Origin: Bacteroidales bacterium
GTDB lineage: Bacteria > Bacteroidota > Bacteroidia > Bacteroidales > UBA932
Direction: 5' to 3'
Assembly: GCA_024689525.1 (NCBI GenBank)
Contig: JAILDI010000061.1
Coordinates: forward strand, 1-12,554
Length of the DNA stretch: 12,554 nucleotides
The notes below the pieces were generated by a model, which had not been told where the DNA came from, ran no database searches, and saw only the letters and a program-made list of their open reading frames with translations. Position numbers and translations under genes: made by a program. Shown here piece after piece: positions 7,246 through 12,554 of the stretch (its first letter is position 1; each line of letters opens with the position of its first letter).

Positions 7246-7406
7246 TCTATATTGGAGTCTGACAAAACTTTTTCGATAGCGGAGTCGGACAAAACTTTTC
7301 GACGGCATTTTTTAGCCTAGAAAAGTTTTAGTCCGCGGAGCCAGAAAAAGTTTTGTCTGCTGAACGGTGATTATTCATCCACGAAATCGGCTAAAATCGT
7401 GGATGA
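7236..7406 (+). repeat. Structured intergenic repeat, copy B (3' of the DUF389 gene)
   Basis: Copy B of the element at 3411-3556, in inverted orientation. Its core is bounded by GGATGAATAATC (7236-7247) and GATTATTCATCC (7369-7380). It has two tandem units in one direction (7254-7280, 7281-7306) and two in the other (7314-7338, 7339-7362), facing each other across GGCATTTTTTAGCC. Compared with copy A it carries one extra 27-nt unit. The distal hairpin is CATCCACGA (7376-7384) with TCGTGGATG (7397-7405). Read from its upstream gene (DUF389), the element has the same orientation that copy A has relative to hydF. Confidence 0.9.
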
Positions 7407-7423
7407 GATGACGGGGATAGGCC

Positions 7424-7457
7424 GAAAACAAAAAGGGTCGGCAAACTGCCGGCCCTT
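7424..7457 (-). terminator. Rho-independent terminator of the DUF4332 gene
   Basis: AAGGGTCGGC (7433-7442) pairs with GCCGGCCCTT (7448-7457) over 10 bp with one G-T pair and a 5-nt loop. On the minus strand it is followed by TTTTTGTTTT-like sequence (7432-7424), just after the gene's stop at 7478. A strong intrinsic terminator. Confidence 0.85.
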
Positions 7458-7477
7458 CTGTTTCAATCGATACCCGA

Positions 7478-7885
7478 TTAGTAGGTTACCATAGGCTCGA
7501 GTTCCTTGGCCTGGTCGATCATTTCCTGGATCTGGGCCTCGGTGGGAACTACCTTGGTGAGGTGCTTTGCCTCGTTGACTTCTTTCATCTTGGCGACGAG
7601 ATTGTCTGCGCGGCGGGTCTTGAGCTCCTTCACTGTGTCTACGCCGGTTGCCTCCAGAAGTTCGGAGAACTGGGGGCCGATGCCCTTTACGCGGAACAGG
7701 TCGGCGTGGTTCACCCAGGTGAGGATGAGTTTGCCGGAGATGCCGGTTGTCTCCTCAAGTTCCTTGCGGCCCTTGGGGGTCTTGCCCTTTGCGAGGATGT
7801 CATCAACGGTGATGATGCCGGCTTCGGTGAGTTTCTGAGCGTACACGTCTCCTACGCCCTGGATGTCGATGATTTTGTAGGTCAT
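7478..7885 (-). CDS. DUF4332 helix-hairpin-helix protein
   Basis: The 135-residue product carries two helix-hairpin-helix-like segments: IDIQGVGDVYAQKLTEAGI near residues 7-25 and FRVKGIGPQFSELLEATGV near 64-82. This is the arrangement of the DUF4332 family, and such motifs often bind DNA non-specifically, but no function is established. I chose the ATG at 7885 (MTYKIIDIQG) over an in-frame ATG at 7945. The extra 20 residues look unlike the family, and the best minus-strand promoter (-7 element at 7933-7940) would start transcription downstream of 7945. The gene is monocistronic: own promoter, strong terminator, and convergent with the DUF389 gene. It is cytoplasmic by lack of any signal sequence. 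Confidence 0.85.
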   Translation of the reverse strand: MTYKIIDIQGVGDVYAQKLTEAGIITVDDILAKGKTPKGRKELEETTGISGKLILTWVNHADLFRVKGIGPQFSELLEATGVDTVKELKTRRADNLVAKMKEVNEAKHLTKVVPTEAQIQEMIDQAKELEPMVTY

Positions 7886-7932
7886 ATCAGTATTAATTAA
7901 AGGTGTTATTCCGTTTTTGTGTTTTTCGGGTA

Positions 7933-7964
7933 CCAATATAAGCAATTTTCATTATATTTGCAAA
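7933..7964 (-). promoter_or_regulatory. Promoter of the DUF4332 gene
   Basis: On the minus strand TTTG (7964-7961) is followed after exactly 20 nt by TATATTGG (7940-7933), one mismatch from TAnnTTTG. The leader to the ATG at 7885 would be about 40 nt. Confidence 0.6.
7953..7960 (+). promoter_or_regulatory. -7 element for the rSAM-partner operon
   Basis: TATATTTG fits the Bacteroidetes -7 consensus perfectly and lies 22 nt before the ATG at 7983. No clear TTTG is found at the usual distance upstream. It sits inside the spacer of the opposing DUF4332 promoter, so the two cannot easily be occupied at once. Confidence 0.5.
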
Positions 7965-7982
7965 GTTAAGACCTCTATTGTT

Positions 7983-8525
7983 ATGAGATTCAAAGCCTTC
8001 TTTATCTATATCGGCGTGGGCATCGCTTTCCTGGCCGTTTCCCTGTGGGTAATACTTACCGCCGGCAAGAATGCCAAGGCAGTGGGTGCCAAGTACAAAC
8101 TGGGCGGAATGCTCATCGCCACCTGGGCAATGCTCTCGGCCTGCACCTGCAACGGCCCCGGAGTGGGCACCGTAACCTGCTACGATCCCGCCCCGCCGGA
8201 GCAGCCCCTGTGCTATGACGTCGCAGTTATGATGAACGAGGTAGTCCTTGAATCCACCACAGTCAAGAAGGGAGAAAACTTCCGCATCACCATCAAGGAA
8301 CCTTCCGGAGACAATTACGTTGCCAGGCTCCTTTCGGCCGACGGCAAGGAACTCCAGAAAGCGGAACTCGCCAGGGAAGAAGGCTCCAACTGGGACTTCT
8401 TCTTCAAGGCATCGGCAAACCTCCCCGCGGGCAAGGCCGTCCTGGTTGTGGAATTCATCCACAAGGACGACACGGAGGAACACGTGGACGAAATCTTCCG
8501 CAGCGAGGACATAACCATCGAATAA
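7983..8525 (+). CDS. Membrane-anchored protein with repeated CYD motif, putative radical SAM partner
   Basis: The 180-residue product starts at ATG 7983; an in-frame ATG at 7917 lies upstream of the -7 element and is rejected. A strong transmembrane segment spans residues 6-26. A second hydrophobic stretch at about 40-53 ends in a lipobox-like LSAC (Cys54). Then follows a Cys/Pro-rich segment with Cys54, Cys56, Cys66 and Cys77, in which VTCYDPA and PLCYDVA repeat the motif CYD 11 residues apart. Residues 83-180 look like an extracytoplasmic beta-sandwich domain. The radical SAM/SPASM gene starts 4 nt after the stop, so the two form an operon. I recall Bacteroidales rSAM/lipoprotein pair families (TIGR04133/TIGR04134) from memory; membership here is unverified. 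A role as modification substrate is inference. Confidence 0.75.
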   Translation: MRFKAFFIYIGVGIAFLAVSLWVILTAGKNAKAVGAKYKLGGMLIATWAMLSACTCNGPGVGTVTCYDPAPPEQPLCYDVAVMMNEVVLESTTVKKGENFRITIKEPSGDNYVARLLSADGKELQKAELAREEGSNWDFFFKASANLPAGKAVLVVEFIHKDDTEEHVDEIFRSEDITIE

Positions 8526-8529
8526 CCGG

Positions 8530-9537
8530 ATGCCCCGCCAGAAGATCGACAATTTGGTTTTCGAACTTACAGAAGCCTGCAACCAGCGTTGCAGGTTCTG
8601 TTATAATTACTGGAGGGACGGTTCCTCGCCCATCCCGGCTCCGGACCATAAACTCTGCAGACGTACACTCAGAAAACTGCTCTCTCAGGTATCTGTGGGC
8701 ACCATTTCCTTCTCCGGCGGAGAACCGATGACAATGCCCAATGTAACGGACCTGGCTCTTATGTGCAGGTTCAAGGGCTGCGGGGTGAATCTTCTTACCA
8801 ACGGCACTCTGCTCACGGAGGATCACATCCGGAATTTCAAGGAAATAGGCATCGGGGCTATCCAGATTCCCCTTCTAAGCGCGGACCCTGCGGTGCACGA
8901 CTATCTCACCTGCCTGCCCGGCTCGTGGGAGAAAGCGGTGAAGGCCCTGCGTGCGGTTACAACGCTGAATTCCGGGCACGCATATGCCGTGCTGGTAATG
9001 ACCAAGGTCAACGCCCCGGGGATTCCGGACACGCTGGAACTGCTTGCAGATTGTGGCGTCCGCGGAGTAATGGTGAACCGCTTCAACCTCGGCGGCCAGG
9101 GGCTGCTTCACCGCGACGAACTGGTGTTGGACCGCGCCGGGCTCCGCAAGGCTTTTGCCGATGTGGACGCCTTCGCCGCAACCCACTCCGGGATGCGCTT
9201 CACCAGCGGCGTGTGCACCCCTATGTGCCTGATAATGCCCTCGGAGTTCCGTCACATCCAGTTCACCTTCTGCAGCACGGACTTCAACCGCCGTCCCGTA
9301 GCCGTCAACTTCCGGGGCGACGTACGCTTCTGCAACCACTCCCCCAAGGTTCTGGGCAACATCTATCAGCGCAACATATCTGACATCCTGGCCAATCCCG
9401 CCGCCACAGAGTACTACAACGCCGTTCCGGAGCATTGCCGGGACTGCCGTTTCCTTCACCCCTGCAACGGCGGTTGCCGCGCCGCCTCAGAACAGGTCTA
9501 CGGCACATTCGCAGCCATCGACCCGGTATTGGAATAA
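8530..9537 (+). CDS. Radical SAM/SPASM domain protein
   Basis: The 335-residue enzyme has the radical SAM motif CX3CX2C at Cys17, Cys21 and Cys24 (CNQRCRFC) and the SAM-binding SFSGGEP at residues 60-66. The C-terminal SPASM region shows Cys248, then GDVRFC with Cys268 (C-x14-G-x4-C), and then the canonical CX2CX5CX3C at Cys303, Cys306, Cys312 and Cys316. The final lone Cys of the usual SPASM pattern is missing; an extra pair at Cys229 and Cys233 (CTPMC) lies just before the domain. SPASM enzymes usually modify peptides or proteins (RiPP maturation, anaerobic sulfatase maturation). The only nearby candidate target is the Cys-rich membrane protein 4 nt upstream. The gene ends at a bidirectional terminator. 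Class is certain, reaction unknown. Confidence 0.93.
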   Translation: MPRQKIDNLVFELTEACNQRCRFCYNYWRDGSSPIPAPDHKLCRRTLRKLLSQVSVGTISFSGGEPMTMPNVTDLALMCRFKGCGVNLLTNGTLLTEDHIRNFKEIGIGAIQIPLLSADPAVHDYLTCLPGSWEKAVKALRAVTTLNSGHAYAVLVMTKVNAPGIPDTLELLADCGVRGVMVNRFNLGGQGLLHRDELVLDRAGLRKAFADVDAFAATHSGMRFTSGVCTPMCLIMPSEFRHIQFTFCSTDFNRRPVAVNFRGDVRFCNHSPKVLGNIYQRNISDILANPAATEYYNAVPEHCRDCRFLHPCNGGCRAASEQVYGTFAAIDPVLE

Positions 9538-9539
9538 AA

Positions 9540-9565
9540 AAGAGGTCCTCAAGCGAGGGCCTCTT
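9540..9565. terminator. Bidirectional terminator between the radical SAM gene and the ion channel gene
   Basis: AAGAGGTCCTC (9540-9550) pairs with GAGGGCCTCTT (9555-9565), 11 bp with one G-T pair and a 4-nt AAGC loop. On the plus strand it is followed by CTTTTGCTTTC, on the minus strand by TTTTTATTCC. It begins 3 nt after the radical SAM stop and contains the stop (9549-9551) and last codons of the channel gene. Confidence 0.85.
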
Positions 9566-10430
9566 CTTTTGCTTTCTTCTTCTCTTCCCGTTCCTTCCGC
9601 TTCTTCTCCTCCCGCTCTTTCTTCTCCTCTTCTTCCGCCTCCTGGATAGCCAGCTGGTAGTTGTTCACAATGGCACCGACCACGAGGTTCAACAGAAGGA
9701 ATGCGGAAAGGGTGAACCACAGAACGTGGAACAGGGTAATCACAGTGGGACTCACCTTGATAACGCCCAGACGCGATGCGGTGACCAGATTGTAGCGAAG
9801 GTCCGTCCAGTCCTCGCCGGTGAGGGCGCGGAACAGGGTGAAGGTTGCCTCGTGCAGGGTCCCGTACGGGTCCGGCGAATTGGCGGGCGCGTTAGGGGCA
9901 AGCTCCATCAGTTTCTCGTAATTTGCGAGCTGCTCGCCGCTGAGGGTGGACGGATCCGGCAAGCGGAACAGGCCAACGCCAACGATGGCGAACAGGTACA
10001 CGAAAATGCAGAACATTACCACATTGTAGAACAGGGCGCTCATCGACTTGACCAGCACCGTGATCATAACCTTGATTTCCTTTGTGGCGCGCAGCAGGCG
10101 GAGCACCCTGAAAACCCTCACGACTCGCAGCGCCATCATTGCCGATGCGTTCGCGAAAATGGTTTCAGGAATGTAGCCTATGAGCACCAGGGTGAGGTCG
10201 AAGATGTTCCAGCCATCAGTGAAGAATGCCTTCACGCTGTCGGCCGCGATGAACCTCATCAGGATTTCAAAGGTAAAGATACCCAGGATGATGGTCTGGA
10301 TAATCTTGATGGTGGGATCTGCTGTATAGGTTTCAACGCCGATGAGTACGGAGTTGATGATGATGATTGCAGTGATTCCCAGCTCGAACCATCTTGCAGT
10401 GGTGAGCTTCTTTGCTAGACTCTTTACCAT
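9549..10430 (-). CDS. Voltage-gated cation channel subunit (bacterial NaV/CaV-like, six transmembrane segments)
   Basis: This 293-residue protein has the layout of a single-domain voltage-gated channel that should assemble as a tetramer in the inner membrane. S1 is near 14-33, S2 41-61, S3 71-88, and S4 97-117 with Arg102, 105, 108, 111, 114 and Lys117 at every third position. S5 is near 130-155, the selectivity filter is TGEDW at 204-208, and S6 is about 229-257 (NLVVGAIVNN). NaChBac has TLESW and the engineered calcium-selective CavAb has TLDDW, so the extra Asp hints at divalent permeation; this is inference. The S5-filter linker is long (about 48 residues). The C-terminus (265-293) is almost all Glu, Lys and Arg and probably forms a coiled coil. 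It is the last gene of the pgi-protease-channel unit, starting 6 nt after the protease stop. Confidence 0.9.
   Translation of the reverse strand: MVKSLAKKLTTARWFELGITAIIIINSVLIGVETYTADPTIKIIQTIILGIFTFEILMRFIAADSVKAFFTDGWNIFDLTLVLIGYIPETIFANASAMMALRVVRVFRVLRLLRATKEIKVMITVLVKSMSALFYNVVMFCIFVYLFAIVGVGLFRLPDPSTLSGEQLANYEKLMELAPNAPANSPDPYGTLHEATFTLFRALTGEDWTDLRYNLVTASRLGVIKVSPTVITLFHVLWFTLSAFLLLNLVVGAIVNNYQLAIQEAEEEEKKEREEKKRKEREEKKKAKEEALA
9561..9644. repeat. Homopurine/homopyrimidine low-complexity tract encoding the channel's charged tail
   Basis: The plus strand is almost all C and T over about 84 bases, with only a few G. It arises because the channel's tail is written in GAA/GAG, AAG and CGC/CGG codons. 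Such tracts can slip or adopt triplex structure. Confidence 0.6.
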
Positions 10431-10436
10431 ATATTA

Positions 10437-12068
10437 TTACTTATTTGCCAAACCTGAGCCCTTGAGTGCGTTGGGATCGCAATTAGCGGGCATGTTGTTA
10501 ACAGTCTTGAGAGCACGGCAATTAAGGAATATGTTGCTGCGCATTTCCACAAGGTTGGTGGGAAGGCTCACCGTGATCAGGTTCTCGCAGTTCTCGAACA
10601 TATACTTTCCGAGGATGTTGTTCTCCGAGTAGAAGGTGATGTAGTATACGCCGTCGTCCCCCTTGGTGATAAGGCGGGAGGAATTCCTCTCCTTGTGGTT
10701 GGCGGTGAACTTGGCCCATTCCGCATCCGTTATCTTGGACATATCGTAGCTGTACGACGTTCCGTCGGGATAATAGCCGCTCACGCCCATATTGTAGCAC
10801 GGACGGGTGTGATAGGGCTCGTTGCCCACAATAGTGGCGTCGGACAGGTCCATCTCGCTGAGGATTCCGTGGCCGCTGCGGCCTTCCACATTGGCTCCTG
10901 CCATGCGGCGGAGAACCTTGATGTCGGTACCGTTGATGGGGCCGGAGACCTTAATGGAATAGGAATTCTTAATCTGCTGTTCGGTGAGAAGGCTCTCCAG
11001 CGTACCGGCCTCGGAGGTGGTTACGCGCAGGGTGGAGCGGTCGTCGTCCGTAAAGGGAACCACGCCCACCATCATCTCGTTGAAGGGAAGGCGCTGGGTG
11101 TCCGAGTCGAAAAGCATAAGACGGAACCAGCCGTTGCAGTATCCCGTCCATCCGAAATTCAGGTGCACGAAAGCGCCGTCCAGGCCGTCGCAGATGAATG
11201 TGTGCACGCTGCTCTGGGCCACGAGAACGGGCCTTCTGCAAAGGAGTTCCTCTTTGAGCGCGTTCACGAATTCAATGTCGTCGCCGCCTTTGAAGTGGGT
11301 GCAGGCAGGAGTGTAGCCGAATTTGGAAACCAGCACGCTCTTCATGTCGTTGAAGGCCGACTGGGTTTCCCCGTTCAGCGTAGCCTGGGCATTGAGTGCG
11401 GCCGATGAAGCCAGCAGCACGCGGGCGATGTCATCCTCCGAGCCGTCGAACTTGAACTTGAAAGTGGCCAGATTGTAGTTCGTAACCCGGCCCTTGGTAT
11501 CGGTAATCGACCCCTGGCCCTGCGGCGTTGTGGGGAACTTGTTGGCATAGAGTATCTGCGCCACGGCAAGAGGGCCGCAACCGGACACTAGGCGCTGGCC
11601 GTCCTCTAAGGGGTAATACTTGTTGTAGGGATCTCCCTGGCCGATATTCATTGCCATCGGCGCAACATAATCCCCCATCTTGGACTTTCTGGTATAGAAC
11701 AGCGGATGGAAGAGGCAGCGCGACGGCTTCACGTTTTTCAGCTGGGCGTCATACCGGGCGACAATATCATAGACCATCTCATCGACCCCTCCGTTGAGGG
11801 CCGATTCGGTGCTCCAGGCCAGAACCTGGTCGCCGCCGAGCTTGGACTTGAACTTATTCGCCGCCAAAACCACGAAGCACTTGGCGTATGAGTCCGAGAA
11901 CACCGCCAGATTGTCCGTGGAGTGGGTGCATTTAAGTTCGTACAGGGTTATTCCCTGGCTATTTAAGAACTCCCTGGCGGTTTCTGAAAGGTCCTGGCTG
12001 CGAGCGGGAGATGCGCTCATAATCAGCCCGACGAATACCGCCAGTATCGAAAGAACAAGTTTTTTCAT
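10437..12068 (-). CDS. Secreted C10-family (streptopain/SpeB-like) cysteine protease with BspA-like LRR tail
   Basis: The 543-residue product has a signal peptide (about 1-24), a propeptide-like region to about 135, and a C10 catalytic domain to about 340. Conserved C10 features are the PxxxxxGQGDPYN segment (137-149, oxyanion Gln144), the catalytic Cys164 in SGCGPLAVAQI (162-171), and the catalytic His289 in VHTFICDG. The Asn-Trp pair follows in VHLNFGWTGYCNGWFRL (301-317). Compared with SpeB the residue after GC differs, but the dyad is intact, so it is probably active. Residues 341-543 are extra; 487-523 hold at least one BspA-like leucine-rich repeat (FENCENL, then FLNCRALKTV). The start is 3 nt after the pgi stop. 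Such proteases in Bacteroidales are exported and degrade host or dietary protein, or activate other proteins. Family is secure; target unknown. Confidence 0.9.
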   Translation of the reverse strand: MKKLVLSILAVFVGLIMSASPARSQDLSETAREFLNSQGITLYELKCTHSTDNLAVFSDSYAKCFVVLAANKFKSKLGGDQVLAWSTESALNGGVDEMVYDIVARYDAQLKNVKPSRCLFHPLFYTRKSKMGDYVAPMAMNIGQGDPYNKYYPLEDGQRLVSGCGPLAVAQILYANKFPTTPQGQGSITDTKGRVTNYNLATFKFKFDGSEDDIARVLLASSAALNAQATLNGETQSAFNDMKSVLVSKFGYTPACTHFKGGDDIEFVNALKEELLCRRPVLVAQSSVHTFICDGLDGAFVHLNFGWTGYCNGWFRLMLFDSDTQRLPFNEMMVGVVPFTDDDRSTLRVTTSEAGTLESLLTEQQIKNSYSIKVSGPINGTDIKVLRRMAGANVEGRSGHGILSEMDLSDATIVGNEPYHTRPCYNMGVSGYYPDGTSYSYDMSKITDAEWAKFTANHKERNSSRLITKGDDGVYYITFYSENNILGKYMFENCENLITVSLPTNLVEMRSNIFLNCRALKTVNNMPANCDPNALKGSGLANK

Positions 12069-12071
12069 CGC

Positions 12072-12554
12072 TTACAACCTCTTGCGGATGGCTTTGGTAG
12101 CTTCCTCGTAACCGGGCTTCTCCAGAAGGGCGAACATATTCTTCTTGTATGCCTCCACGCCGGGCTGGTTGAAGGGGTTCACGCCAAGTTCGTAGGCGCT
12201 CACGCCGCAGGCGAACTCGAAGAAGTAGAACAGGCCGCCAAGGTTGAAGGCGTCCAGGCAGGGCACTGAGACCTCGATCTGGGGAACGCCGCCGTCGATG
12301 TGGGCGAGCTTTGTGCCGAGTTCAGCCATATGGTTGCAGTGCTCCACGCTCTTTCCGGCCAGGAAATTGAGCTGGTCCAGGTTCTGCTCATCTGTGCCGA
12401 TGACCACGCTCCTCAAGGCCTTCTCCACGTGAAGGACGGTCTCGAACATAACGCGGTCGCCTTCCTGGATGAACTGACCCATGGAGTGAAGGTCGGCCGT
12501 GTTGTTCACGCTGGCAGGGAAGATTCCCTTGCCGTCCTTGCCCTCGGATTCGCC
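12072..12554 (-). CDS. pgi: Glucose-6-phosphate isomerase, C-terminal part (5' end off window)
   Basis: The reading frame is open to the right edge and gives the last 160 residues. It shows [14 protein letters not shown], then DLHSMGQ, and near the end the second PGI signature [14 protein letters not shown], with the catalytic-region Lys. These are diagnostic of glucose-6-phosphate isomerase, the cytoplasmic enzyme that interconverts glucose-6-phosphate and fructose-6-phosphate. About two thirds of the protein lies outside the window, so the start and promoter are unseen. Only 3 nt separate its stop from the protease start, so pgi, the C10 protease and the channel are likely on one message, although the functions have no obvious link. 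Confidence 0.95.
   Translation of the reverse strand, partial: GESEGKDGKGIFPASVNNTADLHSMGQFIQEGDRVMFETVLHVEKALRSVVIGTDEQNLDQLNFLAGKSVEHCNHMAELGTKLAHIDGGVPQIEVSVPCLDAFNLGGLFYFFEFACGVSAYELGVNPFNQPGVEAYKKNMFALLEKPGYEEATKAIRKRL

Noticed and set aside
3411..7406. Composite transposon or invertible expression switch bounded by the inverted repeats
   Set aside because: There is no transposase or recombinase in the block. The promoters of hydG and DUF389 lie within it, so inversion would not switch them on or off. A passive 3'-end element explains the orientations better.
7886..7945. Longer N-terminus for the DUF4332 protein from the ATG at 7945
   Set aside because: The predicted promoter places the transcript start downstream of that ATG, and the extra residues do not resemble the family start.
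7917..7982. Earlier ATG at 7917 for the CYD-motif membrane protein
   Set aside because: It lies upstream of the perfect -7 element at 7953-7960; the ATG at 7983 begins directly with a positively charged residue and membrane helix.
9435..10418. Long plus-strand open frame (327 codons) opposite the ion channel gene
   Set aside because: It is the antisense shadow of a gene with clear channel motifs; its His/Asp/Gln-rich translation matches no family, and it would run through the terminator.
10695..11408. Plus-strand open frame of 237 codons inside the C10 protease gene
   Set aside because: Antisense shadow; the catalytic motifs of the protease are on the minus strand and nothing recognisable is in the other frame.

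Overview
The window looks like a chromosomal segment of an anaerobic member of the Bacteroidales, with moderately high GC. The evidence is the gene families (imelysin lipoprotein paired with a di-heme oxidoreductase, C10 protease with a BspA-like repeat, DUF4332 and DUF389 proteins), the lack of clear Shine-Dalgarno sites, and several promoters of the Bacteroidetes TTTG / TAnnTTTG type. A rumen or gut genus related to Alistipes or uncultured Bacteroidales is my guess; the sequence alone does not settle it.

Region 1 (1-3370, minus strand) is a tight three-gene operon: an outer-membrane porin-like barrel, an imelysin-family lipoprotein, and a di-heme c-type oxidoreductase lipoprotein that runs off the left edge. 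Gaps are 4-6 nt. A good promoter precedes the porin, and a perfect 6-2-6 inverted repeat lies over the predicted transcription start. The set resembles iron-acquisition loci in other bacteria. Region 2 (3411-7406) carries hydG and hydF (minus), which mature [FeFe] hydrogenase, and a divergent DUF389 membrane protein (plus). This block is bracketed by two inverted copies of a structured palindromic repeat of about 146 and 171 bp, the most unusual feature seen. HydF is also odd: its GTPase domain is shortened and the NKxD motif is missing.

Region 3 (7424-9537) has a small DUF4332 helix-hairpin-helix protein (minus) with a strong terminator. Divergently (plus) lies a two-gene operon: a membrane-anchored protein with a repeated Cys-Tyr-Asp motif and a radical SAM/SPASM enzyme four bases downstream. 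The pairing suggests that the first protein is the enzyme's substrate. Region 4 (9540-12554, minus strand) is the tail of a second operon: the 3' part of pgi (glucose-6-phosphate isomerase), a secreted C10 (streptopain-like) cysteine protease, and a voltage-gated cation channel subunit. It ends at a bidirectional terminator shared with the radical SAM gene.

No tRNA, rRNA, CRISPR array, transposase or phage gene was seen. No gene-free stretch exceeds 300 bases; the longest are 3318-3572 and 7246-7477, both largely filled by the repeat element and regulatory sites.
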